DNA from: Branchinecta lynchi
Lineage: Eukaryota; Arthropoda; Branchiopoda; Anostraca; Branchinectidae
Direction of reading: 5' to 3'
Length of the DNA stretch: 64,000 nucleotides
NCBI GenBank assembly: GCA_023053575.1
Contig: JAKZAP010000003.1
Span: forward strand, 10,330,561-10,394,560
Shown here: one piece after another, positions 22,628 through 33,237 of the stretch
How the letters are laid out: each line of letters begins with the position of its first letter
Numbering within the stretch: the first letter of the stretch is position 1
Position numbers and translations under genes: made by a program
Notes under the pieces: generated by a model
Databases searched by the model: none
Told to the model about the DNA's origin: nothing
Seen by the model: only the letters and a program-made list of their open reading frames with translations

Positions 22628-23960
22628 CCTATTTACTTCCGCCACCGTTCAATACTGCTCGCGAACAACCTGCAAGAGCGGCCTCAGTGGTGATCCCAAA
22701 ACTCCAACACGTAAAATGTGACCATGTATGGTATAAAAAGACATTTCTACCGTCTTTCGTTAAAAATTTATAATCTTGTTTAGTGTTTACTTTTATATAT
22801 GACGTTGACATATTTATATATGAGTGTCTGCATGACATGTATATATGACGATTTCGAAAAATTTGGATTTCACCACGATAGTTCGAAAAGAATAAAAGCG
22901 ATATCTATCTATCTTGTGATCACCTGTCTACTGGATTCACAGTCGGTAGCTTAGCTTGCGTGGCATATGGATGAACTGTTCTAGCTGACTGGTCACAACA
23001 GAATCGGGTCTGATCTACGACAACGATGGATTGACATGGCGTCCAAGAATAGGAATAGGTTTATTAAAGGAATCTTAAACATTTTACAGCATAGTACTGG
23101 AACTATACATAAAAAAACATAAGAAAATTACAATGCTAGGACTTGTCCGTGTAACTCTTGGTAATAGCTTCTCAAACGGCTGTAGATAGCGTCGGGACGA
23201 ACCAATAGGGGAGTTGGCTAGAAAGAGCTCGTCGCATTTCGTCCCAACACGTGTTACTAGTCGTGTTATTTGTCACCAATCTTTGAAGGCCTTGGTTCAT
23301 TTTCCCGTTTTTGCACCAAGCGCTTACTCCTCAGTGATCTTTTGGTCTTCTTTTTCTTTCTGGCCAGCCTCTGAAGAAATGAATGAATGAATATGTTTAT
23401 TACCCATCTTTACATAAAAATGTCACTGATGGAGTATAAGAATAGAAAAATAAACAAAGAGGAAAAATTAACAACACACAAAATACAATTTTAAATTGGC
23501 ACTACATAATGCAAAGAAGAGAGACATAAATAATATAATGTGATTGAAAATATACTGTGAAATGAGATGGGCAACTTACCTAATAGGCTCAGGAGAGTGG
23601 CGCCATACTCTTCTCTGTAAAAAACGGTCGAATTAGCAAGAAGTACAGAGGGCTTGGGACAGAGGCCTGTGACCTCTTTTGGGCAAAAATACGAATACTA
23701 TTGAGTGTTGTATGTCCTCGCTTAGGCCCTAGCTCCGGTAGCACGTTCCGATGGTAATCGTTCCGGATGTTTCCTCGGACGATAGTGGGGACATGCAGAA
23801 GATTGATTTTGGAGTTTGTGAACGGTTGGGAAGGGCATAGAGGTCCAGATAAAGTGCCAAAAACACACAGTTTCTGATGTCTTTATGTCTTACCGGACAC
23901 ACTATCAGTGGAAATCAAGTTTCATTCTGGAATAATTATTGATTGTGTGTTTTTGTTTTT
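22628..23960. other. Intronic sequence; LINE-tail-like segments
   Basis: Near 23,046 and 23,387 are stretches with 'ggtttattaaagga' and (aatg)n-'tatgtttattaccc'. They look like reversed 3' ends of LINEs. At 23,583-23,703 the minus strand has an open 40-codon reading ending at a good donor (tattag|gtaagt), described as a finding. Otherwise I see nothing coding. Confidence 0.4.
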
Positions 23961-23965
23961 CTCAG

Positions 23966-24113
23966 ATTCAACCATCCCCATCTCTTGAACTTGCTGGGAT
24001 ACTGTACTCCATCCCTTGAGGATCAAAAGAAAGGTCCATTTTCTTTCGAAGAACACTGCTTGGTCTACCCTCTGATGGTTAATGGGTCCCTGGAAGACCG
24101 ACTAGAGTGTAAA
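23966..24113 (+). CDS. Kinase exon 3: beta-4/5 strands, tyrosine gatekeeper and hinge
   Basis: The acceptor is gtttttctcag and the donor is gtgtaaa|gtaagt. Entry is in phase 2, rebuilding Arg; exit is in phase 0. FNHPHLLNLLGYC aligns with the 'HENLVELLGFS' strand of IRAK4. EEHCLVYPLMVNGSLEDRL aligns with LCLVYVYMPNGSLLDRL. Tyr133 occupies the gatekeeper position, a tyrosine that is characteristic of IRAK kinases. The hinge reads Pro-Leu-Met instead of Val-Tyr-Met. A charged insert (residues 117-129) lengthens the loop before the hinge. Confidence 0.88.
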
Positions 24114-25897
24114 GTAAGTAGCATTAACACGTACATAAAATGACGTGTGGCACAACCACAAAATGGCAGTGTGACAGAAATCAGCATAGATGCGAGGGAG
24201 ATGTCAAACCTATTGATATTAAGGTGCCAAGTGTGAAAGTTTGTATTTTTTTTGTGAACAGGACCGAGGAATTTCGATATTATTAATCCATACCATGTCC
24301 TTTAGCAACAAAATGTAATTTTCGTTACGAATCTTGGAACATTTGGTTTATGCTTTTGCAGGTAAATTACGGGCTTCGAGTCGTATCGAAAAATCTAAAT
24401 CGCGACGTTTCACTTCGTGAAACGTCGCTATGTTTTTTTCCGTGGCATATGTTCATGAAAGTGAGGTGACCGCAGAGACTGTGAATCAGCCTTCGTGGTA
24501 TTACGACAACAATATTTATATGCGAAGATGAATTCTCATATATATAAATATATATATATATATATATCGTTTATTGACAAAAATAGCAAAGATATCTAGC
24601 AAAGGTAAGTCAACCCAACACTTTCAACAGGATAGAAAATGACCAATGACAAATGACAAACAATACCAGATAAACACGACTAAGAAATATCTAAAAAACG
24701 AATAAATATCTTTCACTTGAATCCGCTGGATAATTTTTTAATTAACTTTGTTTGAGTGGGTTTGATTAGGTTTGAGTACACGTGTTGGGCCTGTTTTTAT
24801 TTTGCTCAACATACTCAGGCAACATTGATCTGTGAAGTTCAGAATTTCGACATTTGTGGCCAAAATTTGTTGTTAGATGGTGCCTACATTGCTCAAGGGA
24901 AAGGAAAGGGTAAATGTCCAAGTATGCAGTCATCGGAGTCAAGATGGGATAGGGCGTCCGGATGGCTTACTGCACATGCAGAGCCAACCTTTATATAGTG
25001 ACTCATGATAATAGAAGTCGTTGTGTTCACGGAGTTAATAAATAGTTCAAGAGTAAGTTCCGTTTTGAGGGGAAGGTACAGGGTGTGAGGTGATGGGATT
25101 CGAAAGACGGACTATTGTCGGAGCGAATGAGATTGCAGGGGACACGCCTTTAGTATAAATGACAACACAATTAATGGAAAGGGAGTAGAGCTCCCTATAG
25201 TGGTGGCCAAAGGGAACAGTGCGGGTGCACATGGCACCACCGCAATACTGGACCGTCTCCTGGCTTCCTGCATTCATAACAGATTTTTTAGAAAGTTGTT
25301 AAAATAGGAGCTGAGTTCGTTGAAATCCAAAACTTCCAAGAAGTCGGAGACAGGTTCTTTATAGTATTAAACAAATTTATTATAGTTGGAGCCTTGAAGG
25401 TTAGTGAAGCTTACGTTGCTAAAACAGCGTTACTGCCCTTTCATTCTCATCCTGCCTCAGATCAGGGATGCTGTCTTATAGCTTAATCGAAAGGAGCCAG
25501 AGATAAGACGATCTAGTTCCATCAGCCGCGTTTGTACTGAGATTAAAATTTTCCGCGTTAAACTTTAAGGAAGAAGAAGAATAAAAACATAAGAATTGGG
25601 CCTGCTCTTGTTCGTTTTTCGCGGCGGCTTGTTTGATACTGTTAATTTTTGTTACCGTCTAACTTTCTTGTGTTCTTGAGACTTGCTCTGACGTAATGGG
25701 AAGTACACAAAAAAGGAATCCGGAATGAAAAAAGAAAATGAAATCCGCATGATTCGTGGTATCGGATATGCGGAGTTCAGATTCAGGTATGATCTTTCTA
25801 AGGGCAATGGAATCAAACCAAAGGGTCAAACCCAAGACAAGCGCCTGTCACTGCAGTTGATCTAGAGACACATTTTATTTGATCTAGAAACACACTT
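24114..25897. other. Intronic sequence without recognised gene
   Basis: A (TA)n microsatellite stands at about 24,537-24,568. The remaining sequence gives only short unconnected readings on both strands, none with recognisable motifs or a coherent exon structure. Confidence 0.5.
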
Positions 25898-25905
25898 CCT
25901 ATTGG

Positions 25906-26282
25906 CAGAGGCGTTACTAGGCAAAATGTTTGGGGGGGGGGGGGACGAGGCATTTACCGACTCTCTGGTAATTTTTACCGAAAACTTACCGACTTTTTCT
26001 GCAGAAAAACTACTGTTTTCAACAATTAAAATGACATTTTTGAAAAAATCGACTGATTTTCCAAAAAATCACTGATTTTCAGAAAAACCGACCATTTTGA
26101 CGAAAAGTCGACCAATTTTCAGAAAAACCGACTGTTTTCATGAAAAAAAAACAACAACTGTTTTGACAAAAAATCGCGGCGCTTCGCGCCGACTCGGTAT
26201 TTTTTGGCCCACTGGCCGACGGCTTCGGGGGGGGGGGGGGGGGGCGTCCTTCCCCCCCCCCCCCCCCATTGTGACGCCTCTG
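25906..26282. mobile_element. 377-bp hAT-type MITE with poly-G/poly-C inside both ends
   Basis: The octamer CCTATTGG is repeated exactly on both sides (25,898-25,905 and 26,283-26,290). The termini cagaggcgttacta and gtgacgcctctg are inverted. A G13 run follows the left end, and G18 and C16 runs precede the right end. The core repeats 'aaaaatcgactgattttc'-like units. Confidence 0.88.
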
Positions 26283-26923
26283 CCTATTGGAAGCGAAAGC
26301 TTTTTCTGTTGCTTTGTATTATTATTATTTATTAGACAGTCATAGATAGATGTCATCCGCTTAGTATTACCCTTTAATTCTAGACCCTTTCAAAATTTTT
26401 TGGAGCGAAGATGGTGTGTTGTCCCCAGATAAGTCGTATGTTTCCCGCTCCCAACCCTTCGCCTGTGCGTCGGTCGGAAAGGAACACTGGCAATCTGTTT
26501 TGCCATATCCCGCCGACTTATCAACGGAAGTTTTAGATAGTTTTATACCAGGATTTGTTTCCTACCATTCCCCGTAAACTGTATTAGTTAGTTTGTTTTC
26601 TGTTGCTATTAGTCGTGTTACTTCCTAACTGTCTCCGACAAAATCTTCGATAAAGTTGATTGATATATTGAGTAATAAGAATAATAGGGAAATCATTGGC
26701 CTTGAAGGAAATCGTTAGTAATCTGATAATGTGTGAGTGTTAGATTTGATCCCTCAGCTCACAGTTTTAATTTATTTTGTTTCTGGCCTTGCCATTTTGG
26801 CGGATGAAAAGCATTTGTTTTTATGATCGTTACGCAATACTGTCGGAAAAGCACATTTTCCATACCTTTCTCATAGGTGAAGCTAGTTCTGAATTATTGT
26901 CTCACCTTTTCGTTTATTTCCAG

Positions 26924-27079
26924 GACCGCACACCTCCCATTCCCTGGAAGACCCGAGTGCGAATACTAAAGGAGGTCTGCAGTGGAATAAAATATCTGCA
27001 CACGTTTTCTGATAGGCCGCTGATACACCGTGATATCAAGTCGGCAAATGTTTTGTTAGACGAACATTTCTCAGCGAAG
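26924..27079 (+). CDS. Kinase exon 4: catalytic loop (HRD)
   Basis: The acceptor is tttatttccag and the donor is gcgaag|gtacgt, both phase 0. WKTRVRILKEVCSGIKYLH corresponds to alpha-E of IRAK4 (WHMRCKIAQGAANGINFLH). [20 protein letters not shown] is the catalytic loop, with Asp185, Lys187 and Asn190 all intact and nearly identical to [20 protein letters not shown]. Nothing here suggests loss of activity. Confidence 0.93.
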
Positions 27080-28260
27080 GTACGTGCAGGAAGTAGAACA
27101 TAAACAAGAGAAAAACAATCTTAGATTCGTCAGTTTGCCTGTAAAATCCGTCACTGCGCCCACAGATTTTCGATAACGAACTTAAGGGTTTTCCCTAGAC
27201 AAGCGAGTTAAGTGTGAACAGGTGATGGTGGCTTGCTTGCCGCTCGCCTCTGTAGGCTATAGGCTAAACTTTTCATAAAGATTTGTATTTCAAAAATTTT
27301 AGCCTCGTGACGTTTGTGTCTACTGGCGTGTGTGTGAACTGTAGGGTTTTCATGGGTGAACTGACGTGTGGATGAACTGTCGGATTTTAAGATTGGACGA
27401 ACTGAAAGGTAGGCAAACTGACGCGTGGGAGGACTGATGTGAGCCCGAAGTTACCGAATTCCGCGGGTCACTATTGGGAAGTTTGGGCGTAGTGTCGGAT
27501 TTTTCAGGCCATCTGACGGGGGAGGTGAGGCAGTGTCAGGCGCGTCCTCTTCACTGGGGGGGGGGGGGGGGGGCACCTGGTAAAATTGACTGAATCGTTA
27601 CCTGATTTTTACTGAATTTATTACAGAAAATTGTAAAAACACAGCGAGTTGCCTTTATGAAGCTACGCCGTAAAAAGTTATATACAAATAAGTCTAAAGA
27701 GAAAAACAAGCGCGTTTTAACGCTTTTCCGCTTCTGTTTTTTCTTTTTCATGGAGACGCCGTGACTAGCCTTTTACCTTTGGAAGACCTTTCCACCTTTG
27801 CCAACAGGACTTGAAATAATCGCCAAAAAAGGTGTTGATGCATAGGGAAAACGTCGCTAAATGCTGTGCCCATTATTATTATGGCGCCGCATGCGAAACT
27901 TTTTGAATCCCCCTTTTTTCTGGCAACATTTAACTACTTTCCAGGCAAATTCTAGCTTTTAACTTTGTTCAAGCCCCCCCCCCCCAAATTCCAAGCCTCA
28001 AACGCCAACTAAATGACACCCTAACTAGTTAAGACTGCGAAATGCGCCGCAGGCGAGATTTTTTGGAAACACTGATGATAAAAGTGCCTTTCTGCAATCC
28101 CAAGATTACCTATTAAACCCAGAGTTGTCTGGCAACGAAACCGATCCAGGTAAAGTGGATGCATAGTACATTTGTTCGGAATTTACAGCAAACAAAAGTA
28201 GGCAATAGTTTTCACGTGAAGAGACATGCTTATTCCTTAAGTACTGCTATCTAAGAAGTA
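27080..28260. other. Intronic sequence without recognised gene
   Basis: A G18 run at about 27,557 follows 'tcaggcgcgtcctc', possibly another hAT-type end without an identified partner. At 27,955-27,990 is a C-run, and at about 28,038 'gcgccgcaggcga' matches blocks inside the hAT-type elements at 34.2-35.2 kb and 36.5-37.0 kb. No exon-like reading is supported. Confidence 0.45.
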
Positions 28261-30166
28261 AACAAGAGCTACGAGCTCATATGGCACTTGACATGAGTAG
28301 GTGGTACCTAAAAAGTATACGATAAACCAATATGCCCTGCCGTCATAAAATGCGGTTCGGACCTTGGAATACGACATCTAGTTTCACTCAACTGAATCAG
28401 GTTCCGACTTCGGCCTACTAAATGGATCATCTCATTATTTTCTCTCACTCAAATCTGGGCGTTTTTGGGAACTTCCTGTAACCCTCCCCCCCCCCTCCCC
28501 CGGCGTGGTCGGATCAAGTTCGGACACTAAAATTTGTCATCTGGGGCATTTGAGCTCTTTACATTCCAAGTTTCATTGAAATTGCTCCACTTGTTTGCTT
28601 AATTTGCTGTGATTCAACTTAATCAAGGTTATTAAAGAGAAATATTTGCATTTTTGTATATAGATGCAATAATTTTTTTTTCAAAATTATCGAATAAACA
28701 GCAGCACTCTAACAAATTACCAGAAGACGCTTTAGCAGTATAGAGGAGGCTTCGACTGCGAAAGCTGCTTCTGAAATAATTTTGCGCTTCAAAGAAAAGT
28801 GAAATTAGCAAAAACACGGATGACAGCTCTCAACTTCAAGCATTTCCACGTCTTTTGAACAAGAGCTGGAAGCTCATATGGCACTTGCAAGGCTGGGTCA
28901 GATGGAAGTGATGGTCAAAAGTTTCATCCTGATCGCTCCACTCTATGCGTGTCACAAAATGTCCGGTTCTCCCTCCGACCCCCCCCCCCCCCCCCATCCC
29001 AGTTCGTCGGATCCGGTCCGGACTTGATACGGACATGCTGACACATGAGTCTTTCAAGATATCAAGTTTCGTTAAGATCTGATAACCCATTCGAAAGTTA
29101 TGCTTGCTACTAATTTCCGGGTTCTGCCGTCTCCCCCTCCCCCCACGATAGTCAGATCAGGCAAGTGACTGTTTCTAAGTCAATCTGGTCGGGTCCCTGA
29201 GATGCCTGCCAAGTTTTATCGTCCTAGCCCACCTGGAAGTATATTAACTACGAATCGCCGGAATTCCGGAACCCCCTCCACCTCCCCCCACAGTTTCCGA
29301 ATCCCGTCCAGTCCTGTCAGTGATGTATCTAGAGCGTGTGCTTGTTCTTCGCACCAAGTTTCATCCTGATCGCTCCTCTCTGAGAGTTTCACAAGATTTC
29401 CGGTTCTCCCCTCCTACTCCCCCCAGATTCGTCGGATCCGGCCCGGACATGAAATGAGTTCCAGATATCAAGTTTTATTAAGATCCAATCACCCGTTCGA
29501 AAGTTATGCATGTCCCTATTTTCCGGATTCCGTCACCTCCCCCTCCTCCCAAGATGTTCGGATCGGGCAAGTGATTATTTCCAAGCCAGTTTGATCGGTT
29601 CCCTGATATGCCTGCCAAGTTTGATTGTCCTTGCCCACCTGAAAGTACATTAACTACGGATCGCCGGAATTCCGGACCCCCCCCCCCCTGCAACTCCCCC
29701 CAGAGCTTCCGAATCCAGTCCAGTTTTGTCAATGATGTATCTAGAGCTTGTGCTTGTTCTTACCACCAAGTTTCATCCCGATCGCTCCACTCTGAGAAGT
29801 TCACACGATTTTCGGTTCCCCTCTCCTACTCCCCCCAGATTCATCGCATCCGGTCCCGACTCGAAATGAGACATCTGAGACACGAGATCTTTCCAGATAT
29901 TAATTTTCATTATGATCCGATCACCCGTTCGAAAGTTATGAATGTCCCTATTTTCCCGATTTCACCACCTTCCCCTCCCCCCACGATGGTCGGATCAGGC
30001 AAGTGACTATTTCCAAGTTAGTTTGGTTGGGACCCTGATATGCCTGCCAAGTTTCATCGTCCTAGCATATCTGTGTACCCTAACTCGCAAACACCGGACT
30101 AACCGACCGACCGACGGAAATTTGATTGGTATATGGCACTTGGCCGGAAGGCAAGTGCCATAAAAA
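28261..30166 (+). repeat. Hairpin-ended dispersed repeat, copies 1 and 2 (tandem ~430-bp monomers)
   Basis: One truncated copy starts at 28,261 and a long copy runs about 28,859-30,166. Each starts 'acaagagct...agctcatatg gcactt'. The long copy ends in a hairpin of 'tatggcacttg' and 'caagtgccata' followed by A residues. Between the ends are monomers of about 430 bp marked by 'tgatatgcctgccaagttt', 'caccggaattccgga', 'gatccggtccgg' and 'tcacccgttcgaaagttat'. Open readings inside (for example 29,608-30,006) are by-products of the repeat. The 3' hairpin recalls Helitron/Helentron-type elements, but this is inference. Confidence 0.75.
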
Positions 30167-30229
30167 CAGTATACATCACCCAAACAGTGACATGCTGCTA
30201 TGTCTCAAACACTGACAACTGTAAACGGC

Positions 30230-30560
30230 TGCTTACAACTAGAAACGGCTGTTCCCACCATCAGACAGGTGTATACAGCAACATACGGCATACCGCTGTG
30301 TCTCCCGACTAGACGTAAGAACCACAGCTGTATACGCCACGAGACAGGTGTATACAGTCACACACTGGTGTGTCTCCAACGCGTACCCGACTAGACGTAA
30401 GAACTACAGCTGTATACGCCACCAGAGAGGTGTATACAGTAACATACTACTGTGTCTCCTACGCGTATCCGGACTAGACGTAAGAAGTACAGCTGGATAC
30501 GACTGTTCAAAGATACAAGCAGCAATAAACAGCTGTAACATCGATGTCTATCGCCAGTAG
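30230..30560. repeat. Tandem repeat, ~82-bp unit, about four copies
   Basis: The phrases 'gactagacgtaagaac' and 'acagctgtatacgcca' recur at about 30,324, 30,406 and 30,489, giving a period of 82-83 bp. It directly follows the hairpin end of the preceding repeat array. Confidence 0.75.
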
Positions 30561-31264
30561 CTGTAAATTCAACAGTTGGAAGCAGGTGTTTCCAACTGAA
30601 ATCAGCTGAAAACAGGTCAGAACAGCTGGAAACGTCTAAATTATTTCCATACGGGTAAAGTGTCAAGCGACAGTTTATCGGAAAATTAGTTATTGATACT
30701 AGGGCTATGGATCTTGGCTCGTGCTTCTGCTATAACTACCCTTAATGCGTGACAGCGACGGTAATTCTGGGATAAGATTTTCTATAATCAAAAAATCTTG
30801 AGACTACATCTGCATTGGGCTTCCGTTTGTCCCGTACGGAATTTTTCCGGAATTCCGGCGTCTGGCAGAGCCTAGCCGAAAATCGGTTCATTTCGAGGTA
30901 ATAACTAACTTGAAATCGGGTCTAAATCTGTTTCACTTTGTTTGTGTCGGTTTCTGTTGGGAATTTTTCAGATATTCAAACTAAATCTTCCATATTTTGA
31001 TAAAATTGACGATAGTTTCATCGTATTGGTGCACCGTAACAGTAGCTATAAGCTCCGGAGTTGTCCAAATCTTAGGTGGGAAGTCTGTGGGCATGCAGCC
31101 TAAAGCACCCGTCGTACGTATTGTGGCAATGCAGCATTTCATATGTTACATTCTAAGCTCGCTGACGACGCCTCACTAATCTTCATACTTTCCAGGCTTC
31201 ACCATTTTTCATGTGCATTGTGCTCCTTATGAGTGTTCGCGTATCAAACTAGTGATGCGTAAGA

Positions 31265-31601
31265 CGGAGATGGGCGAATCCGACTATGAAAGGATTCGAA
31301 TCCGAATCCAGGGCTAGGTACGAATCCGACTCCGAATCCACCATTTCATGCTGAGGATTCGGATCCGACGCGTACAAGCTTGCGAAATCAAGATTTCATA
31401 AGGACGTTTTTAAGTGGGGTTTTGGCAATAGAATTGTTGATCCTTGGAACAGCCTTAAATTACCGAAGATGCGGTTAATGCTGAATCGTTCAATAGTTGC
31501 AAGTGCATTGTTGATGGGATTTTTAACTCTGATCAGTTCGACTACTCAACATTTCTTAAGAGTTATTTAGAGGCGGAAGCCTTTTGTCTTGCTTTGTATT
31601 A

Positions 31602-31633
<32 letters not shown>

Positions 31634-31944
31634 AAAGTCAAATCGTTATGGTTTAAATATCAGAGATGACAAACAGTCCCGATATCTAAGGTAATCGGAA
31701 AATATGATAGATCACGGAGGATGGTTGGTGGTGGAGATACAAAAGTTGGATTGCCAAAGCCCCGTGTGTGAAAATTGGGAATTGGAAACTAGGAGGATGT
31801 AGACTAGACATTCGAGCGAATCTGTAAGATTCCGCGTTTGGAATCCGAGTCCCAATCCAGCCTAACAAGCAGAAAATTGAATCCGACCAAAAGGACGAAT
31901 CCTGGATTAAAGTCCGAATCCGGATTCGGATTCGCCCATCTCTG
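31265..31944. mobile_element. 680-bp hAT-type MITE (GGGCGAATCCG ends) with 8-bp duplication
   Basis: The octamer GCGTAAGA flanks both ends exactly (31,257-31,264 and 31,945-31,952). The left end cggagatgggcgaatccg and right end cggattcgcccatctctg are inverted with one mismatch. Inside are a LINE 3'-coding scrap around 31,430-31,500 (reading VDPWNSLKLP) and a (TTA)n microsatellite at about 31,597-31,630. Confidence 0.85.
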
Positions 31945-32127
31945 GCGTAAGACCGGTTATCCGAATATTGCCGATATTTGCTACGAGTCTCAGGAAAAGG
32001 CTTAGATCAGTCAAAACTATATATTCAAATAGTTTTGAATATTGGAACCTAACCAGTGTGCTTTAAACGTGAGCCCGAGTGTCAGATTTTTGGGGAAACT
32101 GAACTCGTCTGTTTTATTCGTCTTCAG

Positions 32128-32286
32128 ATTGGAGATTTCGGATTGGTACGTGACGGTGCCAGTGGCGTCACTGCGATGGTGCTGCACCCTATGACTAGCA
32201 AGATAGTTGGCACCACAATGTATATGGCAGAAGAAGCGATTAGAGGAGAGATTACTGCCAAAGCGGATGTATTCAGTTTTGGAGCG
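32128..32286 (+). CDS. Kinase exon 5: DFG, activation loop, altered APE motif
   Basis: The acceptor is attcgtcttcag and the donor is gagcg|gtaagt, both phase 0. [10 protein letters not shown] carries the metal-binding Asp203. [20 protein letters not shown] matches human IRAK4 MTSRIVGTTAYMAPEALRGE. The MTS pair, equal to the activating Thr345/Ser346 of IRAK4, is kept. The proline of the APE triplet is replaced, giving Ala-Glu-Glu (234-236). KADVFSFGA ends the exon with the alpha-F aspartate (Asp247). A decayed inverted copy of this exon and its donor-side intron lies at 41,212-41,334. Confidence 0.92.
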
Positions 32287-33229
32287 GTAAGTGTCGTCAG
32301 GATCGCATAATTCTCATGACCGACTGTACTGCAAGAGCACTAGTGAATTATAAAGAGAAATTGGCAAGAGAAAATAAATATGATACGGAATAAGGACAAA
32401 TAACATCCGAACTGTTACTTAAATCCCGGTAATACATTAACATAGGCTACTGTTCGTTTAGTTATTATTAGCAACACGACGGACCGAGGGCCTATTCCAT
32501 CTTCTCTAAGGTCTCTTTCGGTAGCTTACTTCGTCGATAATCCTCTTGAGTTAGGTACGCGTGTACGGGGTTACGACCGACTATCACGCGAGATGGCTAA
32601 GTGTTTCCAGGTTCCAGGAACTGCATTTTCCAGCTTGAGCCTGAAGAGTACCCTTGCCAAGAAGGGCCTAAATATAACTCTAATAATATGTAGCAGACTT
32701 ATCTATTTTGCACCGTCAAATATGATTCGCAGTCAGCTCGGGCTGAAGGAATATCTATAATGAGACTAATGAGAGAGAAACTACTTTCGAGCTTCACGCA
32801 CGGTGAACGGCTAGATTAAAACTCCCCGAATCGCACACAAATTTTTTGGGAGAACAAACTTCCTTTGGGGTCAGTCAAGTCGTCCAGTTTGTCCTTCAGA
32901 AAGACAAACTGCTGATTGGCTGGCTGAAGCCTTAAAATGGTGGTGGCGTTGTACTAACGGTCTTTTGCCATTTCTGTCTTTTGACAGTGTGAATTTGTGG
33001 TGATTTATTTGGTTGGGTTCGAACTGTCAGCCAACATCCGTTAGAAAAGACAGGGAAATAAATAGTGGAGAGGTTTTTCTGTTTAAAATAATTAAAGAAA
33101 CTGGATAGATCTTACCTTATGTGTTTGCGAGGGGGCATCCTCAAGGATGGGAAGTATCCTCACAATTCTATGCTGCGATATCCAGGTGCCTGCTAAATAA
33201 ATAACCTGTTAACCAAGGTTAACCACATA
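32287..33229. other. Intronic sequence without recognised gene
   Basis: At about 32,640-32,760 lies a fragment ('acccttgccaagaagggcc...agcagacttat...gattcgcagtcag') that also occurs near 18,230-18,310 and in part near 40,650-40,750 and 2,100. No coding signal was seen. Confidence 0.45.
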
Positions 33230-33237
33230 GACCTCAG

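Noticed and set aside
27540..27790. Possible further hAT-type MITE starting tcaggcgcgtcctc with G18
   Set aside because: No matching inverted end or 8-bp duplication could be identified.
29608..30006. 132-codon + strand reading
   Set aside because: Repeat translation. The opening MPAKF and HRNS words recur at 21,613, 47,196 and 47,570.
31300..31930. tRNA-like 'ggattcgaatcc' sequence
   Set aside because: It is part of the subterminal GGATTCG repeats of the hAT-type MITE. No cloverleaf can be drawn.
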